From: Oscheius onirici
Lineage: Eukaryota > Nematoda > Chromadorea > Rhabditida > Rhabditidae
Length of the DNA: 64,000 nucleotides
Direction: 5' to 3'
Assembly: GCA_932521025.1 (NCBI GenBank)
Contig: OW051468.1
Location: 3,162,064-3,226,063 of the forward strand
Within the stretch, counting starts at the first letter, position 1, and each line of letters opens with the position of its first letter. A model generated the notes under the pieces. That model saw nothing but the letters and a program-made list of their open reading frames with translations. It did no database searches and was not told where the DNA came from. The translations under genes and the position numbers were made by a program. Shown here in pieces: positions 11,463 through 24,666 of the stretch.

Positions 11463-11864
11463 ATGCTCGTCCTGCTGCTACTGACTCTCGTCTCTGGCGG
11501 AGCTATCATGGAACTGACTGCCGACTCAGGACACGTCTTCATCGCCGGAAACTACTCGACTCGACCAGCGATTCCGAAGAAGGAGACGGCTCTGACGGTC
11601 TGGAAGACGCTCGACTTTCTCCCAAAGTCCAATGAGTCTGAGAGTCAGAAGGATCTCTCCGGAAGTCGGAAGGTCTGGCACGAGATTCTCACTCAACTGA
11701 CTCTGTTCCTCATCTGTTGGCAGCTGGCTCCTGTGGCTACCGAAGAAGAAGACGAGGACCCTCTTCCGGCTCCGAGGAGACAGACCGCGGAACTGTTCTT
11801 GAAAAAGAGACTCGACACCATCTCCGAACGCACCGAGCCCAGTGACAGCGACAGCGAGTGCTAG
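11463..11864 (+). CDS. Small secreted or membrane protein, unknown
   Basis: Single-exon frame of 133 codons. Residues 1-14 (MLVLLLLTLVSGGA) look like a signal peptide. A second hydrophobic stretch (ILTQLTLFLICWQLAPVA, about 75-92) could be a membrane span. The tail is acidic and Ser/Glu-rich (EEEDEDPLPAPRR, SERTEPSDSDSEC). Codon use matches neighbouring genes, and a poly(A) signal follows six bases after the stop. Position next to a TSSK-like kinase hints at a shared, perhaps male-germline, context, but that is only inference. No family recognised. Confidence 0.65.
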   Translation: MLVLLLLTLVSGGAIMELTADSGHVFIAGNYSTRPAIPKKETALTVWKTLDFLPKSNESESQKDLSGSRKVWHEILTQLTLFLICWQLAPVATEEEDEDPLPAPRRQTAELFLKKRLDTISERTEPSDSDSEC

Positions 11865-11869
11865 TACGC

Positions 11870-11875
11870 AATAAA
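11870..11875 (+). terminator. Poly(A) signal AATAAA
   Basis: Canonical signal immediately after the stop of the small secreted or membrane protein gene. Confidence 0.65.
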
Positions 11876-12016
11876 GGAATGACTTTTCTTTACTCTTGTT
11901 GGTCTAATTGGTCCCTGTGGGGACAATCTTGTAGTTGGACAAAGCTGTGTATAGTTCTCTATTCTTTTGAAGAGACACCTAAAGAGGACGACGTTGGCTC
12001 CAAAAGCAAAAAGAAC

Positions 12017-12098
12017 TGACGAGAGTGGGATTCGAACCCACGCCCCCGAAGGGACTGGTGCCTTAAACCAGCGCCTTGGACCGCTCGGCCATCTCGCC
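12017..12098 (-). tRNA. tRNA-Leu (anticodon AAG)
   Basis: On the minus strand the acceptor arm GGCGAGA pairs with TCTCGTC (one G-U). A D-arm follows (TGGCCGAGCGGTCCAAGGC), then an anticodon stem CTGGT/ACCAG enclosing loop TTAAGGC, which puts AAG at the anticodon. A long variable arm (TCCCTTCGGGGGC) marks a class II tRNA, and the T-arm has GGTTCGAATCC. No intron. Discriminator base is A, as expected for leucine. Confidence 0.96.
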
Positions 12099-12661
12099 TC
12101 ATGTTCTCTGCTCAGAGCGGGCGAAACTCATCCTCTTCTGTTTCGTCATTTCGACTTTGAGAAGAAAGTGACGGATAGAAAACAACAAAAAAGGTTATTC
12201 TCATTGTCAAAAGTGATAGCTTTCATCAGAACTTGTATTGGTGCCCCGTATATGCTGGAATTCCAACTGTACATGCATGACTCAAATTTATATGACTCAC
12301 ATAAGATCCTTTTAATTCAGGGCCAAACTTTTACTATCTGTTCAACTAGAAAGTTCACAGTCCTTTAACAATTTGTATACGTTAAAAAGTTAGCCAAGTT
12401 TTAATCAAACTTGGCTACAAGATTCTTGGTACAGTAAATGGAATGGCAACTCTTTATTAATATACTTATTACGAGAAACACAATCAACAATCTGTCATCA
12501 TTGGCATATTATATTGCAATACTCTTGTGTGTAACAAAAAGGACGGTTTTTCTCTCTTAGGTGGGGGAAGGGGCGGGAATGGTATGAAGATAACCGTACG
12601 GGTGAGATAGGCGTGGCTGAGAGGAAAGAAAGCACTTTGGTACTTAGGGCAGAGGATTTCT
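12099..12661. other. Intergenic, 3' flank of the NOAH-type gene
   Basis: No supported gene between the tRNA and the stop of the PAN/ZP gene. Confidence 0.5.
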
Positions 12662-15600
12662 TTAGTTCTTAGAGGACTGACGGCGACGGAGAAGGAATCG
12701 GACGACAAAGATGACCTGGACAATGGTCAGAACGGCCAAAAGACCGAAAATGGCAGCGAAGGGCAGTCGTCCGACGCACATCTGTCCGGCAGGGGCCACG
12801 AAGGCCACCTCGTCGGCTTCCTGTCTCACCAGATCGAGGACGGAGGCTCGAGCCAAAGCCACGGGCTCCTGGACCATCTGGAGAGGATCGACGATGACGA
12901 TGGAGGTTGTGGCGCGGGAGAGACGAGGCACCTTGTAGCGTCCGGTCTCGACTGAAATTAGGGTTTAGCAGGGAAATGAAACAGATTGAAAAGGCTGGTG
13001 AGATGAAAAAGATGGAATAATCTCAAATAACATCATCTTGGCTCAAATCATTTGTTTTGACTCTGAAGCAAACATTAGATACTCAGCTGACAATGAGATA
13101 CGCAGTTAATCAGATTATGCAATGGTTTGCCTGTGAAATTGAGTCAAATATTGATACTATTGATACTAGTTTTTGGATGAATCATAGGGCCAAAGAAAGA
13201 GTAACTTCGTGAGCATCCAATGAAAGTCTGGCTAATTAAAGACGAAAACTTACATTCGGTGATGGAGTTATCAATATCCCTCTTCTTTCTTCCCCAAGAC
13301 TGCTTCTGTCCCTCGGTCAGAGCACACTCTACCTGAAATTTCTCTCATTTCCTCTCACTCTCTCTTCCCTACCGGAGTACAGTCTCCCTTGCAAATTTCC
13401 AGCTCACAGTTGATCTTGATGCTGCTGCTCGAATCGAAACGGAATGCCTGCATGCGAGCGACCTTGACAGCACTGCTCTGGACTTCAATAGGTCCGGGGA
13501 TCAGTTTCTGGGCGACGGCAGGAGTCGGGCAACCGCCATCGATGAGCTGAAGTTTCTCCTCGTTCTTGGCTCCGACTCCAGGCTCAGCGTGACAGTTTTT
13601 GACAAAGAAATCTAGCTCGTCGTCCATGGCCATGATTTCCCAACGAAGCTCGAGAATATCTCCCAGCTTGGCCTGGATCAGGGGCTGTTCTCCGTCTCCG
13701 CTCAAGAGCTGCATGAAGACGGGGTTGCCGAGCTCGATCTTTCCACGAGGCTGGATCAGGTTCGCTTCGGGACCACTGAAAGAATTTATTGTTCGAGACA
13801 AAGAAAGAGACTCACGTGACGGTCATGTTGTATCCGGCCTGAACCTTTCCTCCGAGCATGCTGCTGTAGTCACAGGAGACCTCATACAGTTGATCCATCG
13901 AGGTGACGAGACCAGGAATTCCGAGATTGTTAGTCTGGACAACGACGGTAGTCTTGTAAGTTCCATTGAGCATATCAACCAGACCACAGTCTCTGCTCTC
14001 AACCTGTCTCTTCTGACGGAAGTCTTCGAGCTGTTCCTTTACGAGCTCGGTTTTCTCGCCGTTCTCTCCCTCCTTCTTCTCCTCCTCGAGAGTAATAGGT
14101 CTCATTCCAAAGTCCTTTGGCAGTCCGAGGACGAGAGTGGCAGAGGGACTGTTGGTGACCTCAACACGGCAAGAATCGAACTTGTTCTTGACGAAGACGA
14201 CACCGGAGAAAGCTTCAACATTGTCAACCTGCACCTTGATGCCCTCGTAGTTACAGATGGTTTTGATAGCGTCGGAGGGGACATTGACCGGGGGTCCGAT
14301 GGGTACGGTAGCTTCTGGCTTGCGACTCTTGTGTCCCTGTTCCTTCAGATGCGGCTTCTTAGCCTTCTTATTCTCGAGCAACTCAGACTTGTGATCCTTG
14401 CCAGTGACAGTTCCAGAGACACGATGACTGGGAGGCGGGACGTTGGCTGCGGCAGAGAAGCCAGTGTCTTCTTCCTTCACAACGCAGAGGTTCTTATAGA
14501 AATCCACATGCTCGTTGGCTTCAGCATCTCCGTCGATAGCGTCAAAGATGTCACAGCTGCCGTGACGACGGTTGTAGTTGACTCCGGCACAGCTGAAATT
14601 TTTTCGTTTGTTTTCGGGTCACTTTTTAGTTTATTCTATAAGGTTCTTTCGTGTTCCGGGCTATGTTCAGGAAGGCACTGTCATTCCCAAAATCATTCAA
14701 TAGAAGCCTACAGCATTAGACATCTTCTTTTCGCAGTTTTCAACTGTAAGAAACGATTTCTAAGCTTCGGCGCTTCTGTATAGTTGTAGAGTTTGTTCTG
14801 CTCTACAACTTTGCAGATTGTTAAACAGGAAAGTTTACTCTTCCAGTAGAAACATGGAGAATAATCCATTAGATTACATACATATAGTATCTATTAGGAA
14901 CCACAAAGACATAAAAACTCACGTAGGGTTGCCAGCACAGACTTCCAGACAGCTGTGAAGAGCGACAGTCTTGTAGCTCTTGGCGGCGATTCCTCTCTGC
15001 TTGGTGTGGAGGTAGCGGGAGAAGAGAGCGTCGTCCTTGTTGGCAGAGCAATCGGCTTCGACTAGAGGAAGAGCTTTAAAGTGTGCACAATAGAGGCTTC
15101 AAAGCGGAAAGATTTGTTATGGCATGCGGTTTGTTAGTCACAAATCTAGATGAGGGAACCAACCTGCGAGACAGTGCATGTTGTAGAGATCGACTCCGGA
15201 ACGGACGGTGGGACGAAGAGTGGTGGTCGAGTCGTCGAGGAAGAGCAGATCACACGAGCCGGTAGCCTTGTCATAGTTGAAACTGCGGCACTTTTCCGGA
15301 GACAGCTCCCAGCACTTCTTCATACAGTCTTGGACTCCCTTGCCGGAACTCTTGACAACATGGAGGTCGCTTTCTCCCTCGGGCAAAGCAGCGTTGATGG
15401 TACGGACGGCCTTGAGATGACTGCCAGCCGGGCACTTTTCCGTCTCCAGATGACAAGAAATGTCAAAGTAGTCGACCTGGAAGTCGTCTCCTTCGGCGAT
15501 GAAAAGATCTGGCTTTGAGGCTCTGGACTCGGCATTGAGGATACACTCTTGCTCGTTGTAGTAGTACATGACGGACTTGCACACGAAGTTGTCACCGGTC

Positions 15601-17568
15601 TCGGGAGGAGGGCTTAAAATAATATGTTTCTCACAATATCTCGCTCAGTCTGTCTGCCTATTAAAACCTTGTACTCACTTGGTGCACTGATCAAGACACA
15701 TGGTGACCGAGGGAACATTCTCCATGACGAAGGCAGCGAATCCGACGAGAATCTTCTGTTGGACTCTGGTGAAAGACGGAACGTTTCTGCAGGTGTTGGG
15801 AGAGGCGAAGCACTTCTTCTCGAAGTATGTCCAGCCCTCAGTTGCGACCAAATTTGCACGTCCGAGAGGGGTAGAACGTTCGTCGGAGAGGACGCAGGTA
15901 CGACTGGCATTGTTGTACATGAAAGACTTGCAGTTGAAGTCATTGGCAGTCTGAGAAAGACGCTGGGTGCAGAGCGACTGGCAGGAATCCAGGTCGACGT
16001 TGATGATCTTGTCGAGCTCGTTTTCAAGCTGCTTGCCCTCGACAGCAATGTACTGGGTCACATAGGGAGCGTAGCATTGGGCTGAAAATGAAAGCTCATT
16101 GAAGTTGAAGCGTATTCCATATTCTGTGAATTCACATACTCGGCCCCTCCAAATTCACTATCTTCAAAACTTACAACCAGCGCAGTTGTTGTCCATGTAG
16201 ATGACGGTATCATCGAGTTCTTCCGTGAACAGATCGGGACGGTCCAGACGGTCCTCGGTGTTCAGAATGCACTCCTTGTCAGTCGGGTAGAACATGGCCG
16301 ACTCGCACTCGAATCCATATGTGTCGAAACTGTTCAAACACGCAGTCATGCATTCCTTGGCTGTGGTGGCAGTGACGACTTCCCTAGCGAAACCGACGAG
16401 CAGCTTCTGGGGGAAGATGTCGAATTGGAAGGGAGACGAACAGACGCGGTCGCTCTGAATAGAAAGGTTCTTTGGAAGGCAAAATATCTTACGGTGACAC
16501 AGCTCTTGGAGAGGAACTTGGCTCCGACGGACTTGGTCTCTTCTCCCTGACCGTAAACCTTGCAGTTGGCGGCAGAGAACTCGACTCCGAAGCAGTCGAG
16601 AGAGGTGGCACAATGGTCTGAGCAGTCGGACAACGAGACGGCTGGGATCGTTCGGATCACGCTACCAAAGGTGGCATTGTGACGGAGGAGGAAGACAGTC
16701 TGTTCACCGGCTCCACAGACACCGACTGAGGCTGAAAAGTAACCTGTTTAGGATCTCAAACGAGTTGAACCCTCTCTTATTAAAACGATAAGGTCGCCCG
16801 AAGTGTATTTCGAACTTTTCAACCCCTCTGCACTGAAAAAATGCGAATCTGAGGGCAACTGTTTTATCGAAATTTTGCGAGGAATCCGGCTACCACGTCC
16901 TTTTTTACGAAACAATCCCCTTTTCACTGTTTGCAAGTCCCTCTATGGTTTGGCACTCTGAAGCGGCAAGTAACAAGTTATGTCCTGTCGAGAATTTAGG
17001 CAGCAAATAAGTTTTGAACTTGGAAAAACTTGGAAAGTTGTTGTAGGGGTACGAAATGGGGTACGACGTCGTCAGACGACGAAGTCGGCTGGTAGAAACA
17101 GAAACTACGAGATAACAGGCTGAATGGCTAAATGAACTAACAAGTTTTGACCACAATGTTCTTACAGACCCTACAGATCACAAACTGTCTCTAATCGTAT
17201 CTTACTGGGGCGGAGTCGGACAGTTTCTTTATCTTGTCTCCTAACTCTATATCCAGTCTCAAACTTTTTTACTTCTAGCCCACAGTCTTTCATAGTTTCT
17301 GTACCGTACTCAAGAACACGAGTTGTTTCACAATTCCCGGATCCCAAGAAAATGTGCAAACGATCGACAATCACGAGTTTCTCGCCATCCTGACCCCGTT
17401 ATCATCCAGCCCCATTTCAGTTCTCTCGTAACTGCGTAATAGGTACATACTATCTGGGTCATATCCGTGGGTGTGGTAATCCCAATTCGAACAATCAAAA
17501 AACTTACGAAGATGGTCGACAGCGACTGCTGAGGCCAGTACTGTCAAGAGTACGATGGCCGGCTTCAT
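12662..17568 (-). CDS. noah-1: PAN- and ZP-domain transmembrane cuticle protein (NOAH/NompA type)
   Basis: Multi-exon gene of roughly 1,050 residues. A signal peptide (MKPAIVLLTVLASAVA) comes first. Several cysteine-rich PAN/apple modules follow, including VGVCGAGEQTVFLLRHNATF, SDRVCSSPFQFDIFPQKLLV, NTCRNVPSFTRVQQKILVGF, EKCPAGSHLKAVRTI and EADCSANKDDALFSRY. Next are a Lys-rich linker, a ZP domain beginning near ESRDCGLVDMLNGTYKTTVV, a furin-like site (GRKKRD), and a C-terminal membrane span (FAAIFGLLAVLTIVQVIFVV). This architecture matches nematode NOAH-1/NOAH-2 and fly NompA, apical matrix proteins that attach epidermis and sensory endings to cuticle. Exon 1 (17568-17508) joins exon 2 (from 16731) to read VDHLPSVGVCGAG. 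A splice acceptor precedes the ATG by about 30 bp. Choosing noah-1 over noah-2 is a judgement from PAN count. Confidence 0.88.
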
Positions 17569-20500
17569 TTTGTGTGGGGCTAACTGGCCCAACTGCCCAC
17601 CTGGAAAAGGGTTGAGTATTCCGGGAAGAGGAGAGAGGGATAAGTGAAAGTGTCAAGAGATCCGTTCGGACGGGAGAGGTCACACTTGAAAGGTTTCCTT
17701 TTCCGTGAGGATTTGAGTTGAATTGGATGTTTTAGGATGGTGATGGGAGATGCAAGACGGGACCGTGGACAATGACCAATTATTGGTTGTAGCTGACGCA
17801 GCTTTATTCGTGTCGGGCCGGACATTTGTACAAAAAGTTTTGTTTCGGCGTAGTATTCTAACAACAAGAGTAAATAGGAAATAAAATTATGCTTCTCTTG
17901 AGAAATAGAAGCATTTCAAGGACTTGGATCACACTGGCATGGCAACACAAATGACAGAACATGCTGCTGTTGGCCAAGTTTACTAAATGTGTGAACTTCT
18001 CTCCCAGGATCGTATTCCTAAGCCACAAAGTCAAGATCTAGTGTAGGCAGGGATTTTTAAAAGAAGTCAGATGCTAATGAGAAGACCATTCCAATACAAG
18101 TCTATCAGAAAGTTATATACAGAAAATTCGAATATAGGAAAGAACTACTGTTCTTGTTCAAATGAGCTGGACTTGGTAAAGTTCAATCTGGGGATACTTC
18201 AAGAGCCAGAAAGGCACAGAGAGAGACGCTTCTGAATATTATGACACCAAATGGCTATATATTCAAATGACGTAGGATATCCACCGTGACCCTCCGCCCC
18301 CGAGACATCTCCTGTATCTTTGTGTCCCGACAGACTGTGACTCATCCCCCAAGAGATAACCAAATCAAATCCCCGAAAAATCGCCATTCTTGCGGCTAGT
18401 TTTTGGAAACGGAGAGGTGGTTTGTCTCCGGAACAGATGGAATACTAGAAAGACGGGATGGATGTGGATAAATGTGTGACGGGAGGAGAAAACGACTGTG
18501 CGTGATAAGAATCAAAGTGGGTCAAAGGAAGTCAAGGCCAAGTGTGTCTGTCTCCGAGAGGCGTAGGAGATTGTTGAAATACCCGAGAGAAACTGGGGAC
18601 AGAAGGATGTTGCAACAGTTGCACAAGGAAGATTGTTTGATCCAGTAGAGAAAACTGTAATTAACAAAAACTGTAGCAACGGTGGAAGAGAAACCCAGAC
18701 TAATCTGATGAACAGGGACCAGTGGAATAACAGTTCAAAGTAACAAAGAACAAGTGAAGATAATAAAATCGTTATGTAGACTGGATACATTGTACAAAAC
18801 GAAAGTGGATTCGCTCAAGCAGCCTACTGATCACAGACCAATTTCAGACAAAAGGTGACAATAGAAATTCCAGTAGAAAACTGAAGGGAGAACATCTTCT
18901 GTTGGATCAAAGTTTTTGAATAATCCGCTCACAGTAATCCCGCCCAAAGAAACATCAAGACATCGACGTTGACTCGATCTCAGCGGGTAATCCAGACAAC
19001 AGTTTGAAATTTCGATACTCTACAGTTTTCAAATTCTGGTCGAGCAACTCTTGTTGGGGAAATATCTTTGCTTCTATTTGATTTCAGATTCAAAATTGAA
19101 AAGTTCAAGCGAAAGTTATGATAAAGTTTTTGAATTTCCAAACGGAGGAAATAAAGTTTGGAAAATATGAACTGATGTGTCTTTTCCTACCGTAGACAGT
19201 AACCTTACGGAACATGAGTCTCAAATGGGTTACGGTGTCATTTCGGAAGAGATAAGAGAGAGGTTCGAGAAAACGGAAGAAGAGTATATGTCTGGATACA
19301 GGCCTTGGCCATAGGCCGTTGTCCATATCTTCCGGCGCCGATTATTGTCCGAGATAAACCAGGGCGGTGCACTCTGTCAGGGTCAGTGTTATCCGCACAC
19401 TCTAGTACGGAGAGACTTATCACAGAAGGGAGAGAGAGCGACTGTTAGGTTAACCGAAGGCGAATGGTGCAGAAGAATTCCCGGCTAATTTGGGGCAGGC
19501 GCTCCTTCGCGTTTTTGACCCGGATTCCCTTGGAAACCAAGCGTTTGACCGACATGAGCACCCATCTTTTTTTTTGCACTAACAGCCGAGGATAATCTTC
19601 GACCTTACCGTTGCACATAATTGCTCGAACTAGTACTGTAGACACGGGGCGACCTTCAACATCTTGGTGGGCAAACCAGTCGAGCAAGATACGGTAGAAT
19701 CTGACCAAAGCGATAGAGAGTGAATAGAAGGTTGAAAAAAGTTTTCTTTGAATCTTAACAAAGCCAAGAGTACTTTGGCGGAGTAGTGAAATCTCAAGAG
19801 TCGAGAAGTTCGGAACGTTCGTTCTGTCTTGCGAGAGATACAGTGAATGAGGTTGCTGGAATCGACTGTTCCATTAGTAAAATAATACTATGCCACTGCG
19901 CTTCCTGAAGTTCCTCACGACTGTAAATCTGGAAATGCTTCAGGCTGCTTCCCACTTGACGATACAAACAGTCAGGATTTTACTGTAGACTAGCTTGATA
20001 TTACTCACAGAAACAGTTAGGCCTCACCCTTGCACAGTGCACTGTTTCACATTCTCACCGCAAGGTCACTACTCATCTTCAATTTGTTTTTGAAACCAGC
20101 CGTCTACGAAATTTGGAATTTTGGAATAAATTTTTTTTTGAAATGTTTCCGACTCATAAGCAGAAATTTAGTCCAGATTCATATGTAGTATCATACTCTG
20201 AACATCAAGAATGGCCTTTTTACTGACCCATTCAGTAACATATGGTTGTGTAGTATACTTGGGCAGCTCGAGCTGGCTCGGCGCGAAGAGGTCGGCGAGT
20301 CAGCTCGATGACCCTTTCGAGCCGGCTCGACTCGACCATGCCTTCGAGCCGGCTTGAAAAAAGCTCGAGCCTAAAAATTTCGGCTCGTGCCCAAGTATAT
20401 TGTGTAGTGTGGACACTTACGGAACAAGACAAGGAACATCTGTGGCGCAAAGGAAAATGCAAAAAATGGTTCGAGTTACAAGGATGCATAGAAGTTTAAC

Positions 20501-21836
20501 GAGCGGGTGAGAAATATTACTAACAAGGGAAGCTTGTCAGGTCAAGGTGGCGTTTGTAAGGTATAAGATTGAGTGCGAACAACAGATAGGAGAAAACTCG
20601 GATTGGCTAGGAAAATCACGATAATGAATTTGAAAAGATGAACGCCATACGATAGGAAGAGACTAATTGTTAGTTACCGACATTTCTCATTGGCAGTATC
20701 TCTTCTTTTAAAACTCTCATTGTCTTCCTGGTCTGTGATCTGAAAAAAAGCTACTACCCGGTGCTTTAGATATTACTTTCACTGTATCCTGCATTGCACC
20801 TTCTGGTCTCAAGTTCTCTTTCAGAAACACTCCCCGTCTCACGGCGTTTCAAAACAGTGGAAGCGGCATGTACACTTTTTTCGCGCCAATTTGAGAAACT
20901 ACTGGCGGCAATTCAAAATTTCGAGATTAATTGATGAGCTAATATCGCTCGAAAGTATACATTTTTTGACGTTTTTATGTCTTTTTTCCTAAAACTAGAG
21001 TTGCCAGCACAGCATAGCTGCACAAATGACAAAAAAATCATATTAGTATCGTCTAATCCTACAAGGAACGAGATCTTTCGGAATCTAGGCATTTTCACCA
21101 AGATTTTTACTGTCCTCTCATCGGATTTTTCATTATTGAAATATCATTTTCCTAGCATTTGGACGTCTCACGTAGTATAAATGCAGCAGAATTTGTTTTT
21201 AGTGTTTCTTTTAAGACAATGTTCGTTTTCCTCTTTGGCAACTTCTTCACTATGTTCAACTACACAAAATTGAAGACGAAAAAGTAGAAGAGAAGTTTGC
21301 TAGGTTAGAACAACCTAGAAAAAATAGATTTATCGAATAAACCAGGTTTGAATCGCTCGCCAGAGGGATACAGTAGGCGATTACTGTAATAATGACACTG
21401 GGCGGCATTACGTCTCATTCAAACAGGTGTACACGTTGTTGAAACGCCGTGGTCTATGTTCTTATTAGATTCAAAACTTTTTCCTCCAACTCAGAAAAGG
21501 GGATCAGTGCTAATAGTGCGTGCTGTAGTGGCCCCTCTCTCCACTTTTCCACATCAAAGTCAATCGACCGGAAAGGGCTTCCTCTCGCGCACTTTCTGTC
21601 CGTGTCCCACTTGTCAGCCAGAAGAATTCCGTGGCTATCAGTGCGCCGCGTTGTTGAAAGTAACAGTAGTCGTCGGCTGGTAGGGCCATCCTCTAGACCC
21701 CATCTAATCTCTGCTGGAGAGACACTCGCGGCCTTGACCGTTATAAGCATTTGTCGGATAAGACAGCGGCGTCGCTGTTAGGGGGAACAGTTCATGAGGG
21801 CAACAAATAACAAAACGTAACAGAAGATAACAAGGC
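17569..21836. other. Gene-poor intergenic region
   Basis: About 4.3 kb between two minus-strand genes. Open frames are short and show no splice-consistent extension or recognisable similarity. I found no tRNA, snRNA or SL RNA signature. A palindromic repeat lies at 20253-20400. The part adjoining 17569 presumably holds the promoter of the PAN/ZP gene. Confidence 0.5.
20253..20400. repeat. Palindromic foldback element rich in GAGCCGGCTCG motifs
   Basis: The outer ends tatacttgggca and tgcccaagtata are inverted copies. Just inside them are further CTCGAGC and GGCTCG blocks and an internal palindrome (cgagccggctcg). The whole can fold on itself. Size (about 148 bp), inverted ends and an absence of coding sequence suggest a small non-autonomous element. 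Confidence 0.55.
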
Positions 21837-24393
21837 TTAGTAGCTGAAGAGGGCGATCGAACCGTCGGCTCCGGCTGTGATGAGCCACGGCTGCGTCGGA
21901 TGCCAGACACAGTCCAGCATGCAAAGTCCATCGACCTATAAATCTGATTTTGAAAATGGAAGCGGAGAAAACATACAGTAGAATGACCGCGAAGTCTCTT
22001 GACCGGATAGATTTCGTTGTCGCGAGAAAAGTCACTGTGGATACGGGCGTAGTAGACCATCGCTGTTCCGTCGTCACTGGCTGTCGCCAGAAGAGGATAT
22101 CTGAAGGAATATTGTTGTTTCGGACCTTTTAGGAAGCAAGGAATATTTATCATTCAAAAGCAGTGTTATAGCTTCGACCAAATCGTTATCTTGTGCATTC
22201 TTTGCTAGGCAAACTTGAATACGAAAAAATGTAGTGAAATTAAAACAATTAGTCATACGCGTACGCATACTCTCGTCAATGAAAATTGCGCAACGTGAAG
22301 GTTGTTACTATTAAAAACGTCCTTCAGAGGCAGACGGTTTCTAGAATGAAAATATGTCTTACCTCCTATGAAACGCGGTAGCTCTGATAGCCGAGCTATG
22401 ATGTTTGAACGTCTTCCACGGCTTGTTCGAGAGCTGTAGATCCATCCAGGAAAACTTTCTGTCCAGGCTGCCGATCAGCAGATTCTCTCCGGCATTATCC
22501 GGTGCCATCGAGCTGATATGCTTCAGTCCCGTGACGCACTTTTTCAGCAGCGTACACTTGGCCAGATCGTAGACGCGAATGTGAATCTTGGTGGCTACGA
22601 AGAGCTTAGGATGAGTCGGATGGAAGGCCACAGTCTGCACGTGTCCTTTTCTCTTCGTGAACGGACATTGCGAACGAGCTTTGCTCAGCTGATGAATGTA
22701 GACGGATTGGGCAATATCCTCGGTGGCTACGGTAGCCACATAGTCGCCCTTGGCATGCCAGGCCACTTTCCGGACTTCGTTCGGCATTCGAATCACCACA
22801 CGGTCACGGCTTCTCCTCCACTCGATTTTGCTCTCACTCTCGCCGACCGGCATTTCTTTCATAATTTTCTCCGTCTCCGAGACTACCAGCTTGTCCCCGC
22901 ACTGCGTATTGATGATCGCAATCTGGATTTTTAGTTGTTAAGCATAATGGCCAAAAACTAACCTCTCGGCCTTGGTAAGATACGGCTAACATGCTATATT
23001 TTGCATTGGGACAGAAAGCAACGGAGGTGACAGGTCCGTCCACTTTGAAGGCCTGAAATTATTGGTTTAGAGAAAAAAAAGAATGGTCATGTTAACAAAC
23101 CTTAACACACCGTCCAGAATCCATCATCCAGATCCTGACAGTTCCGTCTTCTCCACCACTTGCTAACAGTTCTCCCTTCTCCGGCTCGACACAAATCGAA
23201 CGGACTTGTCCCTCGTGTCCACGCATATAGAATGCCAAGGTCGTCGGGAATGGCTTCAGGTCGTTGGGATTCGGGAGATCTGGCAACAGTTCCGACGGAT
23301 CGCACTGAATCTTCATCTTTCGTTGTCGTGGAGCCAAATACAGATCGAGACAGCGCTCAAAACGTTCCGTAATGAATTTGTCGTACTGGGGAACCTAAAT
23401 TTCACTATTTTAGGTCAAACAAGCAAAGAAGAGAAACCTTTCTAAGAGCATCAAACTTCTGCGGCAAGAAACTGATCTGACGGTCTTCTGGCTCCAACGA
23501 CTCCCATTTCTTCTTCTCCTCCTCGTCCAGAAGATACTCTGCCGGCGGATTATAGCTCTCAGCATGAATGGGGAGGGCCACCTTCGGAGCTGGCATATGG
23601 ACGCGCATTCGAGAGAGCTCGGAACGGGTCTTGTGTTCCAGACTGTCCTCCGAAGCCCAGAGATCGTAGACTTTATTCGTCTCTTTCGGCTGCTTCGGAC
23701 CCTTGGCCCAGCCCATCTTGATCGCGTGGACCATTCGTCCGACCATCCGAATTTCATCTTTCGACGGAATGAAGCGGGCTTTCGGCTCCGGTCTGGAAAT
23801 GTGGAATTGGTGGTATTTAAGGAGAAAAAACTGCTTTAAACCAGGACTTAATTGTTAAAAAAAACAAACCTATTATCGATGGGATGAATCTCCTTCTGTG
23901 ACGAATAAATGTCGAGGAAGGGCTCGTAGGGGTTGAATGTGGCCGACGGGTACTTTCCGGTGGCAATGTTGCGAATCTTCTCAATCTGCTCATCCGTCAG
24001 CATCATGTCTCCGCCACTCTGACGATCAAAGACCTTTCGCCAATAGTCCGGATCCTCCATCTTTTCGAGGAATGTGTCAATTTCGCCCTTCTTCACGGCC
24101 TTGACAATCTTCTCGCCGTGCTTGTCGTAGCCAATGTGCTCTTCATCGTCGTACCAGTTGATTGGAATGTTGCCGATTGTGTTCCGCAGGTCCTAGAGAT
24201 TATTTATTGAAAGACAATGTTCAAAACAAACCTCCTCATCGGACGAATCGTAATCGTACTCATTTGGCTTCCAGACTCCATTTTCAGCCTCTTCTTTCAC
24301 ATCCTTTACTTCTTCTTTCGTCGTCTTTTCGGCCTTCACCTCGGCCTGGCGCTTTTTGGCAACCTTCTTCGTTTTAGCACTTCCTGCAGCCAT
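21837..24393 (-). CDS. BOP1: Ribosome biogenesis WD40 protein BOP1/ERB1
   Basis: Component of the PES1-BOP1-WDR12 complex, needed in the nucleolus for 27S pre-rRNA processing and 60S subunit assembly. Exons read from a Lys-rich N-terminus ([20 protein letters not shown]) with acidic stretches, through the BOP1-NT domain ([91 protein letters not shown]), to a C-terminal WD40 propeller ([64 protein letters not shown]). It ends [20 protein letters not shown] then SY. A splice acceptor (aattttag) lies ten bases before the ATG. The gene upstream on the same strand ends 274 bp away, compatible with an operon. Confidence 0.93.
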
Positions 24394-24666
24394 TTTACTG
24401 GCCTAAAATTGAATGAATGAAAGTGTTAAAAAAATTTCAAATATGTAGTGATTCAAACATGTGATACAAATTGTGTAAAAATAGACTACAAACTTCATTT
24501 TGAGTTTACATAAAGAGATTTTGAGGGAGGTATCTGTGAGCACAGCTGTTTTGAGCAAAAGCTTGTTACAAAATACCGGTAAATTGACGGAAGGGAGAGG
24601 AGATTATAAATGATACGAGATCTGCTATGATATGAACCGAGATAACGGGGAAAGAATATAGTATAA

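Noticed and set aside
13599-14783. 394-codon plus-strand frame across the PAN/ZP gene
   Set aside because: Antisense shadow of conserved ZP and PAN exons; the minus strand carries clear domains.
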